Origin: a virus
Virus record (IMG/VR): IMGVR_UViG_3300006919_000022
Location: 1 to 35,463 of that record
Strand: one strand, 5' to 3'
Length of the DNA: 35,463 bases
Below the pieces are notes generated by a model. It searched no databases and was not told where the DNA came from. It saw only the letters and a list, made by a program, of their open reading frames with translations. Below are positions 15,727 through 22,453 of the stretch, piece after piece (the first letter of the stretch is position 1; each line of letters begins with the position of its first letter). Both the position numbers and the translations under genes were made by a program.

Positions 15727-15935
15727 TTTTTCGTTCCTCCTGAGAACCCAAAGTATGAGCCAACAACCGCAGACAGCGACCCGTACATCATCATCAACAC
15801 GGCGCTAGCCTCGTTCATGCGTGCGGGGTCAAAGATGACCGCAAACGTCGATATAATCATCATGCCTAGGCAGGCCCACGTCATGCGTCGCTTATTTGTC
15901 TGGTACGTCTCTTTGTCTGGTATCAGCTCGTTCAT
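15723..15935 (-). CDS. Holin-like protein with two membrane segments
   Basis: 70 aa from ATG 15935 (GGAG upstream; an in-frame TTG at 15953 would add six residues). A polar N-terminus (MNELIPDKETYQTNKRR) precedes TM1 (MTWACLGMMIISTFAVIF) and TM2 (ASAVLMMMYGSLSAVVGSYF), with a short Lys-ending tail. This is the class II holin layout. It is immediately upstream of, and overlaps, the endolysin gene, and a strong promoter lies just before it. It likely forms the membrane lesion that releases the endolysin. Confidence 0.8.
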   Translation of the reverse strand: MNELIPDKETYQTNKRRMTWACLGMMIISTFAVIFDPARMNEASAVLMMMYGSLSAVVGSYFGFSGGTKK

Positions 15936-15962
15936 CCGCGTATTTCTCCGCAATTTTTTTTG

Positions 15963-16007
15963 ACGTCGTAATTATAACGATTTTATCGTTTTTGTCACAC
16001 ACGACGT
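15963..16007 (-). promoter_or_regulatory. Strong lysis promoter flanked by inverted repeats
   Basis: On the minus strand: -35 GTGACA (complement of 15993-15998), 16-bp spacer, -10 TATAAT (complement of 15971-15976), the best sigma-70-type promoter in the window. Perfect 7-base inverted repeats ACGTCGT (15963-15969) and ACGACGT (16001-16007) flank it exactly, and a second one (AACGAT-TTT-ATCGTT) fills the spacer. It would drive the holin, endolysin and spanin genes. The symmetric repeats look like operators for a dimeric regulator. Confidence 0.65.
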
Positions 16008-16010
16008 ATT

Positions 16011-16478
16011 TTACCACTTTTCTAGGTAAACGCCTAAATACCACAAAGCGAAAACTAAAAAGGTTACGGCGATGCCTATGCCTACCATTGTCGCTATTGT
16101 TTCCATGCGCTCCTCTCTAGCCTTTTCAGCGGCTATTTTGGCCGCCTTGCGCTGCTTGCGTGCCTCCGCCTGCCATTGCTGCCAGCGATCCCATGTGCCA
16201 GGGGGCGCGTACAGACGGCAATATGATTCGAGTTCAGCGCGCTTAGCCTTGAGTTTTTCTAATTGTTGGAACTCTTCCCAATCACCCTCTGATCCGCCAG
16301 TAATTGCGGTAAGTGGGCTATTCTTCTTACGCTGTACGGCTTCTTTTACATCTTCTTCCGCTGAAAGAAATTTGCCCACCGCGCTGATAAGGCCCGCAGT
16401 CTCCTTGCCATTGCCAAGAGCCTGACGGATAACCGAATAAGCGGCGTTCGCAGCGGCAATGCTTTCAAGTATAGCCAT
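16011..16478 (-). CDS. Coiled-coil protein with C-terminal membrane segment
   Basis: 155 aa. The N-terminus is Ala-rich and amphipathic (AILESIAAANAAYSVIRQAL). Residues 68-125 are a long charged coiled coil, interrupted by YCRLYAPPGTWDRWQQW. The C-terminus is one membrane segment (GIGIAVTFLVFALWYLGVYL). Its stop lies just upstream of the lysis promoter. A tail-anchored protein in a lysis cassette could be a holin regulator or an inner-membrane partner, but no family is recognised. Confidence 0.6.
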   Translation of the reverse strand: MAILESIAAANAAYSVIRQALGNGKETAGLISAVGKFLSAEEDVKEAVQRKKNSPLTAITGGSEGDWEEFQQLEKLKAKRAELESYCRLYAPPGTWDRWQQWQAEARKQRKAAKIAAEKAREERMETIATMVGIGIAVTFLVFALWYLGVYLEKW

Positions 16479-16479
16479 G

Positions 16480-16716
16480 TCATTTGTCCGCCATTTTCTC
16501 TAGCGTTAAACGGATTTGCTGGATGTTTTCGTCAATACGCGCCGACATGATAGCCTGCGTTTGTGTCGTATCTTCTAGCTTTTGGATCATGATTTCGTGG
16601 CGCGCTATGTTGCGAGTGTTTTCATCTACGCCACTGGCAAGCATAGACACATACCAAACGACGCCCGCTGCCTGCACGAAAACTGCTAAAATAATCCCAA
16701 GTTTTTCCATGTCCAT
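16480..16716 (-). CDS. Membrane-anchored coiled-coil protein, first gene of the minus-strand cassette
   Basis: 78 aa from 16716; a second ATG at 16710 could be the true start. One N-terminal membrane segment (LGIILAVFVQAAGVVWYVSML) is followed by a helical coiled-coil region with heptad-like spacing of Ile/Leu up to the end (MADK). This is the shape of XhlA/holin-associated or i-spanin-like proteins. It is encoded one base from the next gene, and it is divergent from the ribbon-helix-helix gene at 16809 across a shared regulatory region that holds a CtrA-like box. Confidence 0.6.
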   Translation of the reverse strand: MDMEKLGIILAVFVQAAGVVWYVSMLASGVDENTRNIARHEIMIQKLEDTTQTQAIMSARIDENIQQIRLTLEKMADK

Positions 16717-16758
16717 CCACCGCCTGGCCTTTTCAGAAATTTATCACAATGAACCCTA

Positions 16759-16796
16759 TTGCGCCATACCTAGGTCTGATGTTAACAGTCTGTTAG
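16759..16796. promoter_or_regulatory. Divergent control region with CtrA-like box B
   Basis: TTAA (16782-16785), seven bases, TTAG (16793-16796): the same 7-of-8 match to the CtrA site as box A, with the same flanks (TGTTAACAG...TGTTAG). As at box A, a TTGC-type hexamer (TTGCGC 16759-16764) lies exactly 17 bases before TTAACA. The box ends 12 bases before the ATG of the ribbon-helix-helix gene (16809) and lies 65 bases before the divergent membrane gene at 16716. A regulator bound here could control both directions. Confidence 0.5.
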
Positions 16797-16808
16797 ATGG
16801 AGGCTACA

Positions 16809-16976
16809 ATGACAGATACAAAACAAATCGGCCCACGCATCCGCGAGGATGTCTATGAGGCGCTACAACAACATTCGGACAAGACACGAACGCCAATGTC
16901 AAAGATGGTTGAATACGCTTTGATGGATCTTCTAAAGACAGCGGGGTATCAGTTCGAAAATGATTATCGGTATTGA
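16809..16976 (+). CDS. Ribbon-helix-helix DNA-binding protein
   Basis: 55 aa, GGAGG before the ATG. The order beta strand (QIGPRI), helix (REDVYEALQQHSDKT), turn (RTPMSK), helix (MVEYALMDLLK) is that of CopG/Arc-type ribbon-helix-helix proteins, which bind DNA as dimers through the paired strands. It is the first gene of the replication operon, directly after CtrA-like box B, so it may regulate itself or the phage early promoters. Its end overlaps the resolvase gene by 17 bases. The family match is by pattern and length. Confidence 0.7.
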   Translation: MTDTKQIGPRIREDVYEALQQHSDKTRTPMSKMVEYALMDLLKTAGYQFENDYRY

Positions 16977-17406
16977 TTGCGGCTATAGAACGGGCGGCGT
17001 TGCCTTAGTTGGGGATGATTGGGCAGAGGTCCATGATTTACCAACCTACGACGAGGGCGGTGTCGATGTGGTTGCGCTGATGGACATTTTGACATCGGTC
17101 GACCGGGTCGATCATATCTTTATCGAGAAGCAGCAAGCGATGCCAAAGCAGGGAGTGTCATCCACGTTCAAGCTGGGCTACGGGTTTGGCCAGATCGTGA
17201 CGACGGCTGCGCTATCGCGGTCCCGCTACACTCTGGTCACGCCTAACACATGGAAGCGCTCAATGAATTTGCCACGCGACAAGGACGCGGCACGGCGGAT
17301 GGCGCAGCAATGGTTTCCGGACCTTGCGTCGGAGCTGAAGCGCAAGAAAGACGAACACAAGGCCGAGGCGCTGCTCATCGCGCTGTATGGCAGGGGGAAG
17401 GCGTAA
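16960..17406 (+). CDS. RuvC-like Holliday junction resolvase
   Basis: 148 aa with an RNase H-type fold. Asp6 (IIGIDCGYRTGG) starts the first strand, Glu56 lies in FIEKQQAMPKQG, and the C-terminal KKDEHKAEALLIAL supplies the last acidic residues. These are the catalytic positions of RuvC. The phage enzyme would resolve branched DNA before packaging. It overlaps the upstream regulator gene and is coupled to the GIY-YIG gene (TAATG). Confidence 0.88.
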   Translation: MIIGIDCGYRTGGVALVGDDWAEVHDLPTYDEGGVDVVALMDILTSVDRVDHIFIEKQQAMPKQGVSSTFKLGYGFGQIVTTAALSRSRYTLVTPNTWKRSMNLPRDKDAARRMAQQWFPDLASELKRKKDEHKAEALLIALYGRGKA

Positions 17407-17921
17407 TGAAAACTGCTCTATACCGTCAGTACGATAAGGATGGAAAGCTGCTTTATGTCGGCATTTCGTTGAATTACGCGCGGCGGCTAAAGGAACATTA
17501 CAAGGGTTCTGCGTGGTTTCTTGACGTAGAAAAGATTACGCTTGAGTGGTTTGATACGCGCGATGATGCCCTGAAAGCAGAGCGCGACGCAATCAAATCG
17601 GAAAGCCCAGAGTGTAATATTCACTTACAGCGCGATGATGAGGACGTGTTTGATAAATGCTCTGATGTAAGAGATTTCCAAGGCATGAGCGCACTGCTCA
17701 TGCGCTACATTGAGCAAAAAAATAAAATCTTTTTAACAAAGGGCGACGTTGCGAATTGCATAGGCGTACCGACAAATGCTTTAAATGCATGGCTAAAAAC
17801 ACACAAATTAAAGCCAATGAAGCCCTTTGCGCCTGATCGTATTCAGGAGGTTTATTATATCGACGACGTGATTGACGCGATCCATAAAACTGTTTGGGAG
17901 GGACGCAATGCCAGTAGTTGA
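17406..17921 (+). CDS. GIY-YIG nuclease with C-terminal DNA-binding domain
   Basis: 171 aa from ATG 17406. Residues 4-21 (ALYRQYDKDGKLLYVGIS) carry the GIY and YIG equivalents (LYR and YVG), followed by R26/R27, K29-E30-H31 and the conserved AERDAIK Glu at about 60. The C-terminal half, from about residue 105, contains a helix-turn-helix segment (FLTKGDVANCIGVPTNALNA). The nuclease core is of the short bacterial/phage type (UvrC N-like). It may nick or resolve DNA with the neighbouring resolvase, or act as a homing nuclease. Its DNA looks somewhat AT-richer than the flanking genes. Confidence 0.8.
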   Translation: MKTALYRQYDKDGKLLYVGISLNYARRLKEHYKGSAWFLDVEKITLEWFDTRDDALKAERDAIKSESPECNIHLQRDDEDVFDKCSDVRDFQGMSALLMRYIEQKNKIFLTKGDVANCIGVPTNALNAWLKTHKLKPMKPFAPDRIQEVYYIDDVIDAIHKTVWEGRNASS

Positions 17922-18699
17922 GACAATGTCGAACGAGGAATACCACCTCGATCCGGCGCTGAGCGCCACGGGAGCTAAAACTATCGCGCTAGAATCACTG
18001 GCGCACTTTAAACACGCCAAGCGTAAGCCAAGCACAGCGTTTGATCTGGGCACGGCCGTGCATACGCTTGTGCTAGAGCCGCACAGATCCAAGACGGTCT
18101 GGTGCGGGCCGGAGACGCGCAGGGGCAACGCCTGGAAGGAGCAGAAGGACGCAGCCGACGCGGAGGGCGCCGTACTGCTGACAGAGGCGGACTATCATCA
18201 GGCGGTTGACATGGCGAACGCGGTGCGGTCGAATGCCGCAGCCGCGGCGCTGCTCAGTGGCGACCTGTTGGTAGAGGCAAGCGTGTTCTCACGCGACGAG
18301 GTCATCGGCGTTGACACGCGCTGCCGCCCAGACGGGTGGCGACGCGACATTGCCGCCGTGATTGACTTGAAGACGACAATAGCGCCCAGCCCTGAAGCGT
18401 TTGCGAAGCAGGCGGGCAATCTTGGGTATCATATCCAGGATCAGTTTTACCGCCGGACAATGATGTTGGACGGGCACGAGGTAGACAGATTTATCTTTAT
18501 CGCCGTGGGCAAGGAGGCACCCTACCCCGTCGGCGTATACGAATTGGACGCGGAGAGCCTACACGAGGGCGAGCTGGCGGTCCAATACGCGCTGGAGCAG
18601 TACGCAAGCGCGTTGAAGAGCAACGTGTGGGATTATGGGTACGGGGAATTGCAAACCCTGCGCATACCTAATTACGCGTTTAAATTTACGGCAAACTAA
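17908..18699 (+). CDS. PD-(D/E)XK exonuclease (RecB / exodeoxyribonuclease VIII-like)
   Basis: 263 aa from ATG 17908, which lies in the end of the previous gene. The RecB-nuclease motifs are in order: GTAVHTLVLE (His52), Glu123, RPDG (Asp142), IDLKT (Asp153, Lys155) and a downstream Q-x-x-F-Y-R-R. This is the pattern of phage exonucleases that resect double-stranded DNA for recombination. Next to an SSB-like gene and a resolvase it forms a small recombination module. I see no recognisable single-strand annealing protein. Confidence 0.88.
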   Translation: MPVVETMSNEEYHLDPALSATGAKTIALESLAHFKHAKRKPSTAFDLGTAVHTLVLEPHRSKTVWCGPETRRGNAWKEQKDAADAEGAVLLTEADYHQAVDMANAVRSNAAAAALLSGDLLVEASVFSRDEVIGVDTRCRPDGWRRDIAAVIDLKTTIAPSPEAFAKQAGNLGYHIQDQFYRRTMMLDGHEVDRFIFIAVGKEAPYPVGVYELDAESLHEGELAVQYALEQYASALKSNVWDYGYGELQTLRIPNYAFKFTAN

Positions 18700-18713
18700 G
18701 TCAGGAGACACAT

Positions 18714-19298
18714 ATGCCTATTTCATTTGGTTCCGGGGACGGAGAAAACACTGGTATCTACATTCGTGGCAACCTACCGCAAAATCGCTGGTGGGCGAAA
18801 ACGGAAGCGGGAGACGAGCCTATCGACATGGACCGCGGCTTTGCTATCGACATCGCCAACGTCACGTTCGGGTGGCTGCACATTGACGTCGGCATCCGCG
18901 ATTGGCAGCCGTGGCCATCGCCATCAACGCCAACGCCACGCCCGAGCGAAAACCACAAGAACGGTTTTGAGGCGACGTGCTGGCTGAGCGACGGCCGTGA
19001 GGCGACATTCAGCGGCAATTCGTATGGTCTGGGTCAGTTTATCGCTAAGCTGTACAATCAGGCTGAGCAGATGCCAGAGTGGAACCAAGGCATGGTGCCA
19101 GTGGTTCAGGTGACCGCGACGACGCCTGTCGTCATCGGCAAGGGCACGTCATACGACGTCGGCTTTAACATCGGCAAGTGGATCAACAAGCCAGCGGCCA
19201 ACGCAGCACCCGCAGCACCTGTGGCAGCGGCACCCGCGCCAACGCCTGCCCCTGCACCCGCAGCGGCGCCTGCCGGAGATGACAATTTCGGGTTCTAA
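18714..19298 (+). CDS. Putative single-stranded DNA-binding protein
   Basis: 194 aa, AGGAG ribosome site. The first 155 residues are beta-rich with aromatic residues spread through them (NRWWAK, FGWLHID, WQPWPS), as expected for an OB-like ssDNA-binding domain. Residues about 157-187 are a flexible Ala/Pro linker, and the end is acidic with terminal Phe (GDDNFGF), as in SSB proteins, where this tail recruits partner enzymes. It lies between exonuclease and primase-helicase genes. The fold is inferred; marine phage proteins of this shape are usually called SSB. Confidence 0.7.
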   Translation: MPISFGSGDGENTGIYIRGNLPQNRWWAKTEAGDEPIDMDRGFAIDIANVTFGWLHIDVGIRDWQPWPSPSTPTPRPSENHKNGFEATCWLSDGREATFSGNSYGLGQFIAKLYNQAEQMPEWNQGMVPVVQVTATTPVVIGKGTSYDVGFNIGKWINKPAANAAPAAPVAAAPAPTPAPAPAAAPAGDDNFGF

Positions 19299-19311
19299 CA
19301 AATGTAATAAC

Positions 19312-19335
19312 GTGGGGCGCGTCCGCGCGCCCCAC
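19312..19335 (+). promoter_or_regulatory. Perfect 10-bp intercistronic hairpin
   Basis: GTGGGGCGCG-TCCG-CGCGCCCCAC is a perfect 10-bp stem with a 4-base loop in the 60-base gap between the SSB-like and primase-helicase genes. There is no T tract after it, so it is unlikely to be a full terminator. It more likely protects the upstream mRNA or lets SSB be made in excess over the helicase. Confidence 0.7.
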
Positions 19336-19358
19336 TAATTGGCGCACAGGGATAATAA

Positions 19359-21554
19359 ATGTCAGACGCATATTTTAGCAAAGTGAGGGAGAGCGTTGTC
19401 GGCGAGGTCATGGCGACGCTAAAGGGCGGCAGAAACGAGACACTAAACAAGGCAGCGTACACGCTGGGCAGACACGCACACCTGTCGCCCGCAAACATTG
19501 ACGCCGCCATTGTTGAGCTGCACGGCGCAGCCAAGACAATCGGCCTGAACGACATCGAGATAAAGGCGACCATTGGGTCAGGATTTAAGCGTGGGGGCGA
19601 GAACCCCAAGGAGCTGAAGGATTCGGACACGACGCCATACACGGTGTCTGAGTTCGACCGACTGATCGGGCGCCTAGCGGCGCAGGACATGCTTGTCCGC
19701 GATGAGGAGACGCGCCAGGACAAGATTAAAAAGGCGAGCGAGGCGTGGGAGCGCGCGGTGCCTATCACGCGTGACAATAAGCTGGCGACGCGTCCGGCGT
19801 TGCTATACCTGAACAGCCGCGGGCTGCGCGCCAGTTCGGCGGTAGACGTGGCGCGGTACAGCCCGAGCGTCTACGACGGTCCGGCGATTATCTTTCCGGC
19901 GCGTGACCCAGAGGGCAATGTGCAGGGTATTCAGGCGGTATTGCTTACCCCTGAAGGAGAGAAGCGCGAACACAATGGGATCACGAAATATTCGCGTGGC
20001 GTATTGGCGGGAAATGTAATGCACATTGGCGATCCGCAATGCGGTAAGCCGATTTGCATTGTGGAGGGGCCCGAGGACGCGCTCAGCGTGCGTCAGGCGT
20101 GTCAAGACGACGCGGTTGTTGTCTGCACGTTCGGTAAGGCCGGCATGTCCACATACAACGCGCCACGGGCGTCAGACGTCACGATCTGCGCCGACCCTGA
20201 CCTAGACGTAGAAAAGGCGGCCGACGTATTGCGCGGCGACGGAAGTATTGCAGTCAGCGTAGTGCGGTTCGATACCCTCGGCATAGACAGCGTGAAGGAT
20301 GCCAACGACTACTTGCGCGAGGTCGGCGATGAGAAGCTGCGCGAGGCGCTAGCGATGGCAAAGCGCGTGGAAGAAGAAAAGCGCGAGCAACTGGCAAGCG
20401 AGATGCAGTGGCCGACGCCATACGAGCCAGTGGATCCCGCAAAGATACCGCCCAGGCGTTGGGTGTACGGCACGCACTACATCCGCGGCTACGTCAGCGT
20501 CGTGGCGGCGATGGGCGGCATAGGCAAGTCATCAATGCAGATGGTGGAGGCGGCTAGCGTGGCAATCAATCGCCCGCTGCTAGAGGAGCCGGTACGGGAG
20601 CAGACGAACGTGTGGATCATCAACTTAGAGGATCCGCTGGAGGAGATGCACCGCCGTTTCGCGGGCGTCATGATGCACTATGGCATCACAAACAAGGAGA
20701 TCGCCGGGCGTATATTCTTAGACGCCGGCCGCGACATCAACATCACGTTTGCCAAGCAGACGCGCGACGGCATCGAGGTGATGGAGGACATCGCGCAGCG
20801 CATGATCGCAAAGATAAAGGAGTGCGACATCGGATTGGTCCTCATTGACCCGTGGGTTGGTGCCAACGAAATCAACGAGAACGACAACAGCGCCATGAAC
20901 GCAGCGGTCGCGGTCGTGCGACGCGTGGCGGACGAGACGGACGCGGCGATCTGCTTGACGCACCACATACGCAAGACAAATGGCGAGGACGCTACCGTTG
21001 ATTCTATCCGCGGCGCGGGATCGTTAATCGGGGCGGCCCGTGCCGCGCGCGTGCTAAACCGTGTCAGCCAAGACGAGGCGCTCAAATTGGGCGTCACAGA
21101 GGAGGAGAGCCTGGGCATCATGCGGGTGGACGACGGCAAGGCAAACCTAGCCCCGCCGGCCGCAAAGGCGCTGTACCGGCGCATGGTCGGGGTGGAGCTG
21201 CCCAATGGGGAATACGTCGGGGTCGCGACGCCGTTTAAGCTGCCCGACCTGTTCGACGGGGTTAAAGCAAGGGACGCGATGGAGGTGCAGAAGCTGGTCG
21301 GGGCTGCGGCTGAGCGGGATGATCCGTACCGTCAAAACGTCCAGGCGAAGCAATGGGTCGGACATGCGGCGGCCAATGTGCTACAGTTAGACTTAGACAA
21401 GCCACACGAAAAAGCGCGCTGCAAGGCAATCGTCAAGAAGTGGTTGGAGACGGACGTCCTGCGAGCGGAGACGTGGCCAAGCAAGCGAGACGGGCGCGAC
21501 GTGCCAGTGGTTGTCGTTGGAACGTGGATCACAAGGGATGAGGCAGGGCTATGA
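19359..21554 (+). CDS. Primase-helicase (Toprim plus RepA-like AAA ATPase)
   Basis: 731 aa. Residues about 20-80 resemble the N-terminal accessory domain of bifunctional phage primases. A Toprim domain follows (IVEGPEDALS with Glu236; ICADPDLD with Asp279/Asp281). From about 360 there is a RepA/RecA-type ATPase (AAA_25): Walker A GGIGKSS (386-392), Walker B in VLIDPWVG (about 490), and an LTHHIRK sensor. I see no N-terminal zinc-finger of the T7 gp4 type. It should unwind and prime the phage DNA; since no DNA polymerase is encoded, the host replicase must extend the primers. It is the largest gene of the replication operon. Confidence 0.88.
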   Translation: MSDAYFSKVRESVVGEVMATLKGGRNETLNKAAYTLGRHAHLSPANIDAAIVELHGAAKTIGLNDIEIKATIGSGFKRGGENPKELKDSDTTPYTVSEFDRLIGRLAAQDMLVRDEETRQDKIKKASEAWERAVPITRDNKLATRPALLYLNSRGLRASSAVDVARYSPSVYDGPAIIFPARDPEGNVQGIQAVLLTPEGEKREHNGITKYSRGVLAGNVMHIGDPQCGKPICIVEGPEDALSVRQACQDDAVVVCTFGKAGMSTYNAPRASDVTICADPDLDVEKAADVLRGDGSIAVSVVRFDTLGIDSVKDANDYLREVGDEKLREALAMAKRVEEEKREQLASEMQWPTPYEPVDPAKIPPRRWVYGTHYIRGYVSVVAAMGGIGKSSMQMVEAASVAINRPLLEEPVREQTNVWIINLEDPLEEMHRRFAGVMMHYGITNKEIAGRIFLDAGRDINITFAKQTRDGIEVMEDIAQRMIAKIKECDIGLVLIDPWVGANEINENDNSAMNAAVAVVRRVADETDAAICLTHHIRKTNGEDATVDSIRGAGSLIGAARAARVLNRVSQDEALKLGVTEEESLGIMRVDDGKANLAPPAAKALYRRMVGVELPNGEYVGVATPFKLPDLFDGVKARDAMEVQKLVGAAAERDDPYRQNVQAKQWVGHAAANVLQLDLDKPHEKARCKAIVKKWLETDVLRAETWPSKRDGRDVPVVVVGTWITRDEAGL

Positions 21555-21781
21555 AGAGCGAAGACTTGATACACTTATTTACGGAGCGCAACGGGCAGCG
21601 TGAGCTGGTGCAGATCGACATGGAAAACATCGAGGGATGGGGCGTCATTGATCACGGGAGCGAGGAGGGCCACGGGATCATTGAGCTGCAATTTTTCGAC
21701 GGCCAGACGGAAACCGTCTTGATCGACCCAAACGCGTGGCGTTCAATCTTTGATCACTATTTATTGCGGGGGTGGGCATGA
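21551..21781 (+). CDS. Small protein after primase-helicase, unknown
   Basis: 76 aa; the ATG overlaps the helicase stop by 4 bases. It is beta-rich and acidic (GWGVIDHGSEEGHGIIELQF) with a C-terminal aromatic helix (WRSIFDHYLLRGW). No domain recognised. Coupling to the helicase suggests a replication accessory role, which is inference only. Confidence 0.6.
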   Translation: MKSEDLIHLFTERNGQRELVQIDMENIEGWGVIDHGSEEGHGIIELQFFDGQTETVLIDPNAWRSIFDHYLLRGWA

Positions 21782-22017
21782 GCAGACACACGCCAATGTC
21801 TAAGGCGAGGCATCCAGACGCGCCGCGTGAGCATTACGAGGTGGCGCACATTACGTTTGAGATAGATCCGGACGGCAAGACGTTCGCCCTGATACCGGGG
21901 CAGGCGCACCAGGCGAAGGATCGGCGGCCGCTATTCAGTGGCCACATAGACAAGGGGATGCACGAGCAGCTCAGGGAGCTAGCCTATCGCATCCGCCAGT
22001 TGGAGATGGACATATGA
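21778..22017 (+). CDS. Small protein of the replication operon, unknown
   Basis: 79 aa from ATG 21778 (ATGA overlap with the previous stop); a GTG two codons upstream is possible. The middle is a beta hairpin (HITFEIDPDGKTFALIPG) and the end an amphipathic helix (EQLRELAYRIRQLEMDI). No family recognised. It is the second of three consecutive coupled small genes. Confidence 0.6.
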   Translation: MSRHTPMSKARHPDAPREHYEVAHITFEIDPDGKTFALIPGQAHQAKDRRPLFSGHIDKGMHEQLRELAYRIRQLEMDI

Positions 22018-22229
22018 GCGACCGCATCGTGGGGCGCATTGTGTGGGACGAGGAGGAGCAAATGAGCAGGATCGAGTGGGACGCAAGTCAGATGCCAATG
22101 GGCAGCGCGGACGTCAACGATCAGCAGTTCGTCGTCGACGTCGTCGATGGCGTTAGCCAAGACATTGAGCTGATGGAGCTGATCGTCAATGCGCTGGTCT
22201 ATGCGGAATTTCAGGGGCGGATGCACTGA
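22014..22229 (+). CDS. Small acidic protein of the replication operon, unknown
   Basis: 71 aa, ATGA overlap with the previous gene. It begins with a beta segment (RIVGRIVWDEEEQMSRIEWD) and ends in an acidic helix (DIELMELIVNALVYAEFQGR). The strong negative charge is typical of small phage proteins that mimic DNA or inhibit host enzymes, but that is only a possibility. It is the last clear gene before the repeat-rich region. Confidence 0.6.
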   Translation: MSDRIVGRIVWDEEEQMSRIEWDASQMPMGSADVNDQQFVVDVVDGVSQDIELMELIVNALVYAEFQGRMH

Positions 22230-22230
22230 T

Positions 22231-22423
22231 GTATACACGCCCGTATATACGCCGTTGTGCGCAAAATAATACACACTACCGCACCTTGAAAACATGGTGC
22301 GGAAGACTGCCGAAGGTGCGGAGGAAACACCGTATTACGCCACCGCCGCACCACCTCGTATATATATACGAAGGTGCGGCGGGGGTTCGGGGTTCGGTAA
22401 TTAGTGCGGCACGCAAGGTGCGG
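22231..22423. other. Repeat-rich region, candidate replication origin
   Basis: About 200 bases between coding genes hold six copies of GGTGCGG plus one degenerate copy: three as AAGGTGCGG (22313, 22371, 22415), one ATGGTGCGG (22294), two inverted (22279-22285, 22346-22352) and AGTGCGG (22403). Two pairs form hairpins. One is 22279-22302 (7-bp arms). The other is 22345-22380, where the arms GCCGCACC/GGTGCGGC enclose the perfect palindrome TCGTATATATATACGA. Also present are GTATACACGCC/GTATATACGCC (22231-22253) and GGGGTTCGG repeated. A 65-codon frame (22229-22426) crosses it but looks like chance. Iterons plus an AT-rich unwinding element downstream of the primase-helicase fit an origin. Confidence 0.5.
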
Positions 22424-22453
22424 TAAAACGTGGGAGCGACAGGGGAGCTGGCA

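Noticed and set aside
20678-21205. Long minus-strand frame (175 codons) opposite the primase-helicase gene
   Set aside because: It is the mirror of a high-GC coding gene with clear Toprim and Walker motifs on the + strand; it has no ribosome site and no recognisable protein pattern.
22229-22426. 65-codon + frame starting TGATG after the last small replication gene
   Set aside because: It runs through the iteron and palindrome cluster, has no helix or strand pattern, and is rich in Pro/His/Arg from the repeats. The repeats explain the region better.
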